This document shows positions 1 through 7,267 of a stretch of 34,453 nucleotides of DNA, piece after piece. Position 1 is the first letter of the stretch, and every line of letters begins with the position of its first letter. Made by a program: the position numbers and the translations under genes. Source of the DNA: Trichlorobacter sp. (GTDB taxonomy: Bacteria; Desulfobacterota; Desulfuromonadia; Geobacterales; Pseudopelobacteraceae); NCBI RefSeq assembly GCF_030247655.1, contig NZ_JAOTRZ010000013.1, positions 1 through 34,453 on the forward strand, given 5' to 3'. A model generated the notes under the pieces. The model had not been told where the DNA came from and searched no databases. It worked only from the letters and a program-made list of their open reading frames with translations.

Positions 1-1
1 G

Positions 2-184
2 GCCAAGGCACTGACCGAGGCCGGGCTGACCAAGTCCAATGGTGAGGCCCGACGCTCCATTGATCAGGGCGGGGTCAAACTGAACGGTGAGAAGGTCAGC
101 AACACCAATCTGGAACTTACCACAGTCGGCGAGTACATCGTCCAGATCGGAAAACGTCGCTTTGTGCGAATAGTGATTTATTAA
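2..184 (+). CDS. tyrS: Tyrosyl-tRNA synthetase, C-terminal S4 domain (5' truncated by window)
   Basis: The first 60 codons of the window read through to a TAA and encode the C-terminal S4 RNA-binding domain of a bacterial tyrosyl-tRNA synthetase. Visible features are the S4 pattern EAGLTKSNGEARRSIDQGGV, then VKLNGEKV, and the TyrRS-type ending VQIGKRRFVRIVIY. The enzyme charges tRNA-Tyr in the cytoplasm and the S4 domain grips the tRNA. The catalytic domain lies before the window, so the identity rests on this tail only. Other S4 proteins (RluB, Hsp15) usually have different tails. A strong hairpin terminator follows 20 bases after the stop, so this gene ends its transcription unit. Confidence 0.85.
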   Translation, partial: AKALTEAGLTKSNGEARRSIDQGGVKLNGEKVSNTNLELTTVGEYIVQIGKRRFVRIVIY

Positions 185-203
185 CCAGTAAAACATCTGA
201 GAC

Positions 204-243
204 AAAAGACCCGTGCAACGTTACGATGTACGGGTCTTTCTAT
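204..243 (+). terminator. Rho-independent terminator after tyrS
   Basis: A 10-base perfect stem, AAAGACCCGT (205-214) with ACGGGTCTTT (230-239), encloses a 15-base loop. The descending arm ends in TTT and is followed by CTAT. It lies 20 bases downstream of the tyrS stop and separates tyrS from the DUF502 gene. Confidence 0.8.
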
Positions 244-390
244 TTGCGAAAGGAAAACAAAGTATCTTGACAAATAGTTTTTAACTAACCAGATGAATGC
301 TAATCAGATTACTTAATGATCCCTGTTTGTCACCTCGCTATAGCTGTAGTACAGTTCAGGTTGTTATCAACCTGCATGGGAGGCACCAAA

Positions 391-1008
391 ATGAAAAAAC
401 TTGGCGATATCATGTTTAAAGGGCTGGTGACGATGCTTCCGGCTCTGTTGACTTTTTATATTCTCTTTTGGCTTGTGAGCTCAGCTGAAACCGTACTCGG
501 TGGCATGCTCAAGGTACTTCTTCCGGTCGGCTGGTATATTCCCGGTATGGGTCTTTTAGCCGGACTCGGAGCAACCTTTCTTTTTGGCCTGCCACTTAAC
601 GCCTTTCTGGTGCGGCGGTTGTTTGACCTGGGAGAAAAGTTTGCTGACAACATACCACTTATAAAAACCCTCTACGGTTCTCTCAAGGATTTCATCGGAT
701 TTTTTGCTAACAAGAGAGATTCACAGTTTAATCAGGTGGTCACAATAGAACTGGAATTCGGCAATAAGCCGATGCGAATGATCGGTTTCGTTACCTGTAG
801 CGATTTCAGTAACCTGCCAACAGGAATCGGAGAGGAGGGCGAAATCGCGGTTTACCTCCCCCTGAGCTACCAGATTGGCGGGTATACCGTTATCGTACCG
901 CGATCATCTGTAAAGCCGGTGGATATCTCCGTCCACCGTGCCATGGGCTTTGTGGTCACCGGAGGGATGGCCACTAACAAGGGGCACAACACAAACACGG
1001 CGCAGTAG
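391..1008 (+). CDS. DUF502 family membrane protein
   Basis: The 205-residue protein matches the DUF502 family as I know it. It has two N-terminal membrane segments (about residues 9-30 and 47-72, the second rich in Gly and Leu: GMGLLAGLGATFLFGLPL). A conserved soluble part follows, with IPLIKTLYGSLKDF, then a beta-rich section ending in VIVPRSSVKPVDISVHRAMGFVVTGG. The function of the family is unknown; it sits in the inner membrane. I chose ATG 391 because GGGAGG lies 10-15 bases upstream and MKKLGDIMFKG is the family-like beginning; the frame is open upstream to 316 but without a ribosome site. The stop lies 2 bases before a palindromic repeat element. Confidence 0.85.
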   Translation: MKKLGDIMFKGLVTMLPALLTFYILFWLVSSAETVLGGMLKVLLPVGWYIPGMGLLAGLGATFLFGLPLNAFLVRRLFDLGEKFADNIPLIKTLYGSLKDFIGFFANKRDSQFNQVVTIELEFGNKPMRMIGFVTCSDFSNLPTGIGEEGEIAVYLPLSYQIGGYTVIVPRSSVKPVDISVHRAMGFVVTGGMATNKGHNTNTAQ

Positions 1009-1010
1009 CA

Positions 1011-1144
1011 GTGTTTTGAAAAACATCGCGAGGAATGCTGGATACAAGGCGCACGGTGCCGACCAAGACATAACGAATAGTTAGGCGAGAAAGCGAGCAC
1101 CGCGCAACGCCGTAGACAGCCTCCGTAGTAGTTTTTAAAAGACC
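1011..1144. repeat. Intergenic palindromic repeat element, type A
   Basis: This about 134-base segment has imperfect inverted ends: GTGTTTTGAAAAAC on the left, and on the right GTTTTTAAAAGAC. The interior has a periodic, G-rich, repeat-like composition (AAGGCG, AGGCGAG, GCGAGCACCGCG). Only one copy is present here. I recognise the type as a dispersed intergenic repeat of Geobacter-like genomes from general memory, which is an inference. It fills the space between the DUF502 gene and the methyltransferase operon. Confidence 0.55.
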
Positions 1145-1219
1145 TGATAAGGAAACACGTCGCTAACAATGCCCACATGTAAGACCACAAATTCCAGAAC
1201 AGGTGTCTTGGAGCAGCAG

Positions 1220-2416
1220 ATGGAACAACGGATAGTAGGACAAGATACGGTCAGAATGCTTGAGCTGGGGCACCCCTGGATCATTGCAGACAATGTTACC
1301 AAGCGCTGGCCAAAGGCAAAGGCAGGTGATCTGGTGCAGTTGACTGATGAACGGGGCAAGCTGTTGGCAATAGCGCTGCTGGACCCGGCTGACCGGATTG
1401 TGGCACGGGTACTTTCCCGCAAGCCGATGCAGCTTGACCGTACCTGGCTAAAAAAATATCTGCAGGCAGCAATTGCTCTGAGGGAACGGTATGCCGATCT
1501 GGATGGTACCACTGCCTACCGGCTGGTGAATGCCGAAGGTGACGGTCTGCCTGGTCTGACCGTGGACCGATATGCTGACTATCTGATGATTCAGCTTTAC
1601 TGCGAAGGCTGGCGCCCCCATCTGAAACTGGTTACCAGCACCCTGCAAGAGCTGCTGCAACCGATCGGAATCTATGAGAAAGCCCGTCCCCAAAACACCC
1701 GTGAGCTGGAGGCGGTCAGTGACAGCAAGAAGTACGGCAGGTTACTGACAGGTACAGCCGCACCGCAGCGGCTGGAGGTGCAGGAAAACGGGCTGACCTT
1801 TCTGGTTTCTTTGGAAGAAGGACTTAACACTGGTCTGTTTCTGGACCAGCGGGAGAATCGCCGTGCCCTGATGCCACGCATGACTGGCAAGCGTTTCCTG
1901 AACCTGTTCGCCTACACCGGCGCCTTTTCCGTGGCAGCCGCCGCAAGCGGCTCAACCCAGGTCACCTCGGTGGATGTCTCACCTGGCTACACCGACTGGA
2001 ACCAGAGCAACTTCAGCGCTAACCGGTTGAATCCTAAAAAGCACCGCTTTCTGGTGGGGGACTGCATGGCCAAACTGGCTGAAATGGCTGGCAATAATGA
2101 GCAATTTGAAATCATTCTGATGGATCCGCCCTCTTTTTCAACCACGGCCAAAGGACGCTTCACCACCCGTGGCGGCACCAGTGACCTGGTGGCAGCCTGC
2201 CTGCCGCTGCTGGTTGATGGCGGTCTGTTGATCTGTTCATCCAATCATCAGAAGACCGATCTGGCGGATTATCTGAAGGAACTGCGCCGTGGCGCCCTGC
2301 AGGCCAAGGCTGAACTGCGGGTGATTGAGCAAAAAGGGCAGCCGGTTGACTTCCCCTATCCGGTCACCCTGCCTGAAGGACGCTACCTCAAGTATCTGGT
2401 TTGTGTGAAGGGCTAA
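1220..2416 (+). CDS. RlmI/RlmK-type class I rRNA methyltransferase
   Basis: A 398-residue SAM-dependent methyltransferase with an N-terminal PUA-like domain (about residues 1-75, GHPWIIADNV and AKAGDLVQLTDERG), a linker domain, and a C-terminal Rossmann domain. The Rossmann domain shows motif I NLFAYTGAFSVAAAASG, the acidic SAM-ribose site SVDVSPG, and motif IV ILMDPPSFS, followed by ICSSNH. This order is that of RlmI (YccW), the 23S rRNA m5C1962 methyltransferase; the exact target base is inferred. ATG 1220 is preceded by GGAG at 1210-1213. The frame is open back to 1169, but that start has no clear ribosome site. It is the first gene of a tightly packed operon, and cydD begins 3 bases after its stop. 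Confidence 0.85.
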   Translation: MEQRIVGQDTVRMLELGHPWIIADNVTKRWPKAKAGDLVQLTDERGKLLAIALLDPADRIVARVLSRKPMQLDRTWLKKYLQAAIALRERYADLDGTTAYRLVNAEGDGLPGLTVDRYADYLMIQLYCEGWRPHLKLVTSTLQELLQPIGIYEKARPQNTRELEAVSDSKKYGRLLTGTAAPQRLEVQENGLTFLVSLEEGLNTGLFLDQRENRRALMPRMTGKRFLNLFAYTGAFSVAAAASGSTQVTSVDVSPGYTDWNQSNFSANRLNPKKHRFLVGDCMAKLAEMAGNNEQFEIILMDPPSFSTTAKGRFTTRGGTSDLVAACLPLLVDGGLLICSSNHQKTDLADYLKELRRGALQAKAELRVIEQKGQPVDFPYPVTLPEGRYLKYLVCVKG

Positions 2417-2419
2417 GCA

Positions 2420-4207
2420 TTGTCACCTACCGATGACAGCATAGCAGAACCATCCCCTGAAACCTGGCTGCGGCAGCAGGCCCGCAGTGTCAAGGGCAGC
2501 ATGCTGACCGCGATCCTGGCCGCCTTTGTCGGTGGTCTGCTGATCATCCTGCAGGCCCGCTTGCTGGCCACCGTCTGCCAGCGAGCCGTGATTGAAGGGA
2601 TCGGGCTGGCTCCGCTGCTACCGCTGCTGGCATGGGTGGGGTTGATTGCCCTGCTGCGGGGGCTGGCCGCCTATCTTAGTGAACATGCTGCCGTGAAGGC
2701 GGCAGCGCAGGTCAGACAGCGGGTGCGTACGGTCCTGTATCAGCGTCTGCTTCTGCTGCGCCCAACCGGCATGGCCGGTGAGGTTGGCCCACTGACCGAG
2801 GCTGTCACTGCCGGGGTGGAAGGTCTTGAGGCCTACATTGCCCGCTTTCTGCCCCAGATGGTGCTGGCCGGTCTGTTTCCGCTGGCAGTGCTGCTGGTGG
2901 TGCTGCCGTCGGAATGGCGCTCCTCGCTGGTGCTGATCTTCTCGGCACCGTTTATCCCGCTCTTGATGGTCCTGATCGGCAAGGGGACGGAGACCCTGAA
3001 TCGCCGTCAGTTCAGCCGATTGTCCCGCATGGCCGGCCATCTGCTGGATCTGGTCCAGGGGCTGCCGGATCTGAAGATCTTTGGCGCTGCCAAGCGGGAG
3101 GCAGAGCTGGTGGCACAGGTCTCTGACCAGTACCGCACCGGCACCATGGCGGTCTTGCGGATGGCGTTTCTGTCCGCCTTTACCCTGGAGTTTTTCTCAA
3201 CCGTGGGCACCGCAGTGGTGGCGGTGATCATCGGTTTCCGTCTGCTGGCAGGGGACCTGTCGCTATTGGATGGCTTGTTTGTGTTGCTGCTGGCACCGGA
3301 ATATTACCTGCCGCTGCGCAACCTGGGGCTGGCCTATCACAGCCGGATGAACGGCATGGCGGCTGCCGAGCGGATCATACCGTTGTTGGAACAACCGCTA
3401 CCAACAAAAGAATTTTCACCACTGAGGGCACAGAGGAACACAGAGACATCAACTGCCGTTACAAACATGCCTACAGAGTCTTCCTCTACGGACCTCCGCG
3501 CCCTCTGCGGTGAGTCCATTGAGATTGTTTGCGAATCCGTAAGTTTCCGCTACGGCGGCCAGCGTGGCGGCGTGCAGGATATCAGCCTGGCAATCCCCGC
3601 CAACAGCATGGTTGCCCTGGTTGGAGCCAGCGGCAGTGGCAAATCAACACTGGCCCGTCTGTTGCTGGGGTTGGCCCAGCCGGAATCAGGACGGATTGCC
3701 GTAGATGGCACAGACCTGATGCAACTGGATCAGGCTGCCTGGCGCAGGCAACTGGCCTGGGTACCGCAGCAGCCGTTCTTTTTCAGTGCCACGATCAGGG
3801 CAAATCTGCTGCTGGGCAGACCTGAAGCCGATGATAATGCGATCCAGCAGGCAGTTGCTGCTGCTGCGCTTACCGCCGTGATTAACGGGTTACCAGAAGG
3901 ACTGGCAACCCCCTTGGGTGATCGCGGTGCCGGACTGTCCGGCGGAGAACTGCGACGGCTGGCCCTTGCGCGGGTCTTTTTGCGGGATGCCTCGCTGGTG
4001 GTGCTGGATGAGCCGACAGCCGGGCTGGATGCGGATAACGAACAACTGGTGCTGGATGCCGTGGAACGTCTGGCTGTTGGGCGGACGGTACTGATCATCA
4101 GCCACCGCGAGGCCACCATCAGCCGTTGCCAGCAGGTTGTGGTACTGGCAGCAGGCAGGCTGGAGCAGGTAACCACCTCCCGGAAGTATCTGGAGGTGAC
4201 CCAATGA
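2420..4207 (+). CDS. cydD: Thiol reductant ABC exporter subunit CydD
   Basis: A 595-residue half-transporter that pairs with CydC to export cysteine and glutathione to the periplasm, needed for cytochrome bd assembly. About six membrane helices fill residues 25-310. The ATPase domain then shows Walker A GASGSGKST (near residue 402), Q-loop WVPQQPFFFSATI, signature LSGGELRRLALARV, Walker B LVVLDEPTAGLD and the H-loop ISHRE. The start is TTG 2420, preceded by AAGGG. The gene overlaps cydC by ATGA. Unusually, residues about 332-365 (FSPLRAQRNTETS to LRALCGES) are encoded by a palindromic repeat that also occurs between genes. It lies in the linker between membrane and ATPase domains and keeps the frame open. 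No cydAB lies in the window. Confidence 0.9.
   Translation: MSPTDDSIAEPSPETWLRQQARSVKGSMLTAILAAFVGGLLIILQARLLATVCQRAVIEGIGLAPLLPLLAWVGLIALLRGLAAYLSEHAAVKAAAQVRQRVRTVLYQRLLLLRPTGMAGEVGPLTEAVTAGVEGLEAYIARFLPQMVLAGLFPLAVLLVVLPSEWRSSLVLIFSAPFIPLLMVLIGKGTETLNRRQFSRLSRMAGHLLDLVQGLPDLKIFGAAKREAELVAQVSDQYRTGTMAVLRMAFLSAFTLEFFSTVGTAVVAVIIGFRLLAGDLSLLDGLFVLLLAPEYYLPLRNLGLAYHSRMNGMAAAERIIPLLEQPLPTKEFSPLRAQRNTETSTAVTNMPTESSSTDLRALCGESIEIVCESVSFRYGGQRGGVQDISLAIPANSMVALVGASGSGKSTLARLLLGLAQPESGRIAVDGTDLMQLDQAAWRRQLAWVPQQPFFFSATIRANLLLGRPEADDNAIQQAVAAAALTAVINGLPEGLATPLGDRGAGLSGGELRRLALARVFLRDASLVVLDEPTAGLDADNEQLVLDAVERLAVGRTVLIISHREATISRCQQVVVLAAGRLEQVTTSRKYLEVTQ
3413..3513. repeat. Palindromic repeat type C, copy 1, inserted in frame within cydD
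   Basis: The left arm (3413-3445) contains TTTTCACCACTGAGGGCACA and then GAGGAACACAGAG. The right arm (3484-3513) contains CTCCGCGCCCTCTGCGGTGA. The arms are imperfect inverted complements. The same arms flank copies 2 and 3 between genes at 6522-6652 and 24711-24853. This copy is shorter (about 101 bases), carries no stop codon in the cydD frame, and adds about 34 residues to the protein. Confidence 0.85.
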
Positions 4208-5856
4208 GAGAACTGCTACGGATGCTGAAACCTGCCAGGCACCATTGGCGCTGGATGGCTGGAGGTATCGGGCTGGGAGTTGCCGTAATTGCAGCCAATG
4301 CCGCACTAATGGCGATCTCAGGCTGGTTCATCGCCTCCATGGCAGTTGCCGGGGTCACCCAGGCTTCCTTCAACTACTTCTTTGCCTCGGCCTCCATCCG
4401 GGCCCTGGCCATTTTGCGCGCCTTGGGTCGCTATGCTGAACGGCTGGTAACCCATGAGGCAGCCTTCCATATCCTGGCCTCCTTAAGGGTCTGGCTGTTT
4501 AAGCGGCTGATTCCACTGGCACCGGCCGGGCTTGAAAACTATGCGGGCGGTGATCTGGCCGGTCGGTTGCGGGCCGATGTGGATAGTCTGGAAAACCTCT
4601 ACCTGCGGATCATTGCACCGCTTGTTACCGGAGGTTTTACCATCCTGCTGGCCGGGCTGTTTGTGCTGGTCTGGAGCAGATCAGCCGCGCTGGTGCTGGT
4701 TGCCTTGTTACTGCTGGCTGGCCTGCTGCTGCCGCTGCTGGCACGTCGCCTGGCTGAACAACCGGGCAGGCGTTCAGCAGAGCTGGCCGGTGCGCTGCGC
4801 ACCAGTGTCACGGAAGGGTTGCAGGGGGCAGAAGAACTGCTACTGCTGGGTGCAAGCACTACACAGGCCCAGGCAGTGGAGAAGTTGTCTGGCGGTTTAG
4901 TACAGCAGCAACTGCGGCTGGGACAGATTGGCGGACTGACCCTGGCAGGGGTAACCGCTTGTGGTGGCCTGGCCATGGCGGGGCTGGCACTGGTCAGTAT
5001 TCCCCTGGTACAGACAGGACAGTTAACAGGCCCGAATCTGGTGATGCTGCTACTTTTCAGCGCCGCCTCCTTTGAGGCAATTGGTCCGCTGGCCCATTCA
5101 CTACAACTGATCCCGGCCACCAGTGAAGCGATCCGCAGGATTCGGGAGCTGGCTGATGCAGCAATACCACTGCCGGAACCGCTACAGCCGCAATCACCAG
5201 GCTCCAGCAGTATTATGCTGGATCAGATCAACTGCAGCTATGGCGATGGCCAGGCAGTGCTGGAGCAGTTCTCGCTGGCCATCAACCCCGGCGAGCGGGT
5301 GGCAGTTGTCGGGCCCAGTGGCAGCGGTAAATCCACACTAATCGAACTGTTGCTCCGTTTTCGACCCTATCAAGGCAGCATCTCCATTGGTGGTGCTGAA
5401 CTACGGGATATTGCACCGGATGAACTGGCCAAACTGATTGCGGCAGTGCCGCAGCAACCGCACCTGTTCAACAGCTCCATTCGTGAAAACATCCTGCTGG
5501 GACGAGAGATTACCGATGAACAGCTAAGCGCAGCTCTGTCTGACAGTGGTCTTGAACAGTGGATCGCGGCCCTGCCGCAGGGGGTGGATACCCCGGTGGG
5601 AGAAATCGGCAGTGCTGTCTCCGGTGGTGAGGCACGGCGGATAGCACTGGCCCGGGCCTTGGTGGCGAATGCACCGATCCTGCTGCTGGATGAACCGACT
5701 GAAGGGCTGGATGGCGCTACCGAGCAGAATGTGGTAGAACGATTGAAACTACGATTGCAGGGCACAACCCTGCTGGTGGTGACCCATCGACCGGCCTGTC
5801 TGCAGTTGGCTGAACGTATCGTCAGGATTGGAGCAACAAAAGGAGCTACCGCATGA
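4204..5856 (+). CDS. cydC: Thiol reductant ABC exporter subunit CydC
   Basis: The 550-residue partner half-transporter of CydD. It begins MRELLRMLKPARHHWRWMAGGIGLG and has a six-helix membrane domain to about residue 310. The ATPase domain follows with Walker A GPSGSGKST, Q-loop AVPQQPHLFNSSI, signature VSGGEARRIALARAL, Walker B ILLLDEPTEGLD and H-loop THRP. ATG 4204 overlaps the cydD stop (ATGA), which implies translational coupling. The frame is open 26 codons further upstream, but that part lies inside cydD. Its linker between membrane and ATPase domains is of normal length, in contrast to CydD. The 3' end overlaps the next gene by ATGA as well. Confidence 0.9.
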   Translation: MRELLRMLKPARHHWRWMAGGIGLGVAVIAANAALMAISGWFIASMAVAGVTQASFNYFFASASIRALAILRALGRYAERLVTHEAAFHILASLRVWLFKRLIPLAPAGLENYAGGDLAGRLRADVDSLENLYLRIIAPLVTGGFTILLAGLFVLVWSRSAALVLVALLLLAGLLLPLLARRLAEQPGRRSAELAGALRTSVTEGLQGAEELLLLGASTTQAQAVEKLSGGLVQQQLRLGQIGGLTLAGVTACGGLAMAGLALVSIPLVQTGQLTGPNLVMLLLFSAASFEAIGPLAHSLQLIPATSEAIRRIRELADAAIPLPEPLQPQSPGSSSIMLDQINCSYGDGQAVLEQFSLAINPGERVAVVGPSGSGKSTLIELLLRFRPYQGSISIGGAELRDIAPDELAKLIAAVPQQPHLFNSSIRENILLGREITDEQLSAALSDSGLEQWIAALPQGVDTPVGEIGSAVSGGEARRIALARALVANAPILLLDEPTEGLDGATEQNVVERLKLRLQGTTLLVVTHRPACLQLAERIVRIGATKGATA

Positions 5857-6194
5857 GTATTATTATTAACTGGCTGATTTCCGGCCTGGCTATTGTCATC
5901 ACCGCCTACCTGCTGCCGGGAATTCACCTGTCCGGCTTCAAGGCGGCCCTGCTGACTGCGGTAGTTCTGGGGCTTATCAATGCGGTTATTAAGCCGGTCT
6001 TGAAACTGCTGGCCCTGCCATTGACGATCATGACCCTGGGGCTGTTCAGTCTGGTAATCAATGCCCTGCTGATCATGCTGACAGCCAAGCTGGTACCCGG
6101 TTTTCAGGTACAGGGGTTCCTCTGGGCATTGGCCTTCAGTCTAGTGTTGGCACTGGTCAACTGGCTCTTAAGTATTTTCAAGCAAAATGATTGA
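5853..6194 (+). CDS. Phage holin family IV / YvlD-like four-helix membrane protein
   Basis: A 113-residue, very hydrophobic protein with four predicted membrane segments (about residues 5-24, 28-48, 55-77 and 84-107). Conserved-looking motifs are [32 protein letters not shown] and [13 protein letters not shown]. It fits the YvlD-like (PF04020) family often labelled 'phage holin family protein'; these are ordinary chromosomal inner-membrane proteins and there is no phage context here. It starts within the last four bases of cydC and ends 8 bases inside the next gene, so it belongs to the cydDC operon. Function unknown. Confidence 0.8.
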   Translation: MSIIINWLISGLAIVITAYLLPGIHLSGFKAALLTAVVLGLINAVIKPVLKLLALPLTIMTLGLFSLVINALLIMLTAKLVPGFQVQGFLWALAFSLVLALVNWLLSIFKQND

Positions 6195-6507
6195 GATTAA
6201 TGAAGCAGATATCCGGGTGGAGTTCTACCGCGCCTCCGGTCCTGGCGGGCAGCACCGTAACACCACTGATTCAGCGGTACGGATCAGGCACCTGCCCACC
6301 GGCATTGTGGTACATGCGGCGGAGAACCGTTCCCAACTGCGCAATCGTGAAGTGGCCATGGAGCGACTACGGCTGGCGCTGGAAAAACGCAACCGGGTGG
6401 AAAAGAAACGCTTGGCAACCAAGGTACCCAAGGGGCAGAAACTGCAACGGGTGGCAGAGAAGCGAATGGCGGCACTGCGCAGGAAGATGAGAAAACCGGA
6501 AGATTAA
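6187..6507 (+). CDS. Small release-factor-like protein with GGQ motif
   Basis: A 106-residue protein consisting only of the RF-1 catalytic domain. The GPGGQHRN motif has GGQ at residues 20-22, and is followed by [20 protein letters not shown], the usual family continuation. The last about 40 residues are strongly basic ([10 protein letters not shown] to RRKMRKPED), like the tail that ArfB/YaeJ places in the empty mRNA channel. It probably hydrolyses peptidyl-tRNA on stalled ribosomes. This role is inferred from the domain, as it lacks the codon-recognition domains of RF1/RF2. It overlaps the preceding gene by 8 bases and ends the operon; a repeat element begins 14 bases downstream. Confidence 0.8.
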   Translation: MIEINEADIRVEFYRASGPGGQHRNTTDSAVRIRHLPTGIVVHAAENRSQLRNREVAMERLRLALEKRNRVEKKRLATKVPKGQKLQRVAEKRMAALRRKMRKPED

Positions 6508-6521
6508 CGAGCAAAACAAGA

Positions 6522-6652
6522 TTTACCGCAGAGGGCACAGAGGTACACAGAGAAAAACAAGAAGCGCATATTGCAAATTAATAAACTGGTTTTTGTTTAT
6601 TTCGTTTTATACCTCTGCGGTCCTCCGCGTGCTCTGCGGTGAACGGTTTTAC
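6522..6652. repeat. Palindromic repeat type C, copy 2
   Basis: The left arm begins TTTACCGCAGAGGGCACAGA at 6522. The right arm, 6611-6652, begins ACCTCTGCGGTCCTCCGCGT and runs out to CGGTTTTA. The arms are imperfect inverted complements around an AT-rich centre. It sits between two convergent genes. The TAA stop of the leftward 85-residue gene (6649-6651) falls in the repeat's outer edge, which matches the outer edge of copy 3 (AAAGCCGTTCACC). Confidence 0.85.
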
Positions 6653-6906
6653 ATCAGAAATGAAGCGGCCACCGCCTGATCAGTCCCTTTCAGACGTGTC
6701 ACCATCTTGTGTCGCTCGTCAGCCGGGATCAGGGCTGCCAGATGATCACGGGCACTGTCCGGGCTACCGGCAATGGCGGATGCCATCTGAAACATGATCT
6801 CAAGAGAAAGCCCGGCACGATGACCCTCCACCAGCTTGCCTATCTCAACGCGACGTTGATCATCACTCCAGGTTTTATAGATATCTTCACCGATATTTGC
6901 GAGCAT
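6649..6906 (-). CDS. Hypothetical protein, 85 residues
   Basis: I do not recognise a family. The product begins MLANIGEDIYKTWSDDQRR and is predicted to be a mostly helical, soluble protein with no membrane segment, no signal peptide and no cysteines. A GAAGGG lies about 9-14 bases before the ATG, a moderate ribosome site. It is followed upstream on the same strand by the small FliG-like gene, 71 bases away, so the two may be cotranscribed. The stop codon lies at the edge of repeat copy 2, so the C-terminus (AVAASFLM) may have been set by insertion of that repeat. It could be a spurious frame, but codon use looks coding. Confidence 0.55.
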   Translation of the reverse strand: MLANIGEDIYKTWSDDQRRVEIGKLVEGHRAGLSLEIMFQMASAIAGSPDSARDHLAALIPADERHKMVTRLKGTDQAVAASFLM

Positions 6907-6977
6907 GGGATGATCCCTTCAGGTTTAGTTTGAAGTTGCGTTGGTAGCACGGGTCGCAATGGATGGCAACCGCAAAA

Positions 6978-7196
6978 CTAACGTATCAGGCGATCCAGCA
7001 GCCGGTCGATCTCCTCAACCACTATGCTGGGTAACTGATCCGTCTGCACGATCCGGTTCACTAAATCAGCCTGGATAAAGCCGGGCAGCAGCTTCAGGAT
7101 CTCACCGGCATGTTCAGCGGGCAGGCGGGACAAGGCCACCGCAATGGTCTGGGGATGCTCATTCAGTAACTCTTTGGCGATGCGACGGTAGTCCAT
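6978..7196 (-). CDS. Stand-alone FliG middle-domain-like small protein
   Basis: This 72-residue protein carries the hallmark of the FliG middle domain, EHPQTIA at residues 14-20. The domain-like continuation is VALSRLPAEHAGEILKLLPG, then QADLVNRIVQTDQLPSIVVEEIDRLLD. Full-length FliG is about 330-340 residues with N, M and C domains; here only one middle-type unit is present. AAGGGAG lies 6-12 bases before the ATG, so the start is well supported. No flagellar genes are nearby. It may be a decoy or partner of FliG/FliM, or of another helical-repeat (MgtE-N-like) protein; the role is unknown. Confidence 0.65.
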   Translation of the reverse strand: MDYRRIAKELLNEHPQTIAVALSRLPAEHAGEILKLLPGFIQADLVNRIVQTDQLPSIVVEEIDRLLDRLIR

Positions 7197-7267
7197 GGCG
7201 ACTCCCTTGACGGTTTTTCAGATAGTACGATACTACAGATAAATTGCAACAACAGGATTGGAACAGC

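Noticed and set aside
267-296. TTGACA as a promoter for the DUF502 gene
   Set aside because: The -35 box is perfect but no acceptable -10 box lies 16-18 bases downstream.
867-1190. A 107-codon minus-strand frame
   Set aside because: It runs through the type A repeat into the DUF502 gene and shows Cys-rich, non-protein-like composition.
3413-3513. cydD as a pseudogene disrupted by the repeat
   Set aside because: The reading frame stays open and all ATPase motifs downstream are intact, so it is an insertion without disruption.
5853-6194. The 'holin' as a prophage marker
   Set aside because: The family name is misleading; there are no phage genes nearby and the gene is embedded in the cydDC operon.
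6522-6652. The CAGAG-type repeats as a CRISPR array
   Set aside because: They are inverted arms of single elements kilobases apart, not regularly spaced direct repeats, and no cas genes are present.
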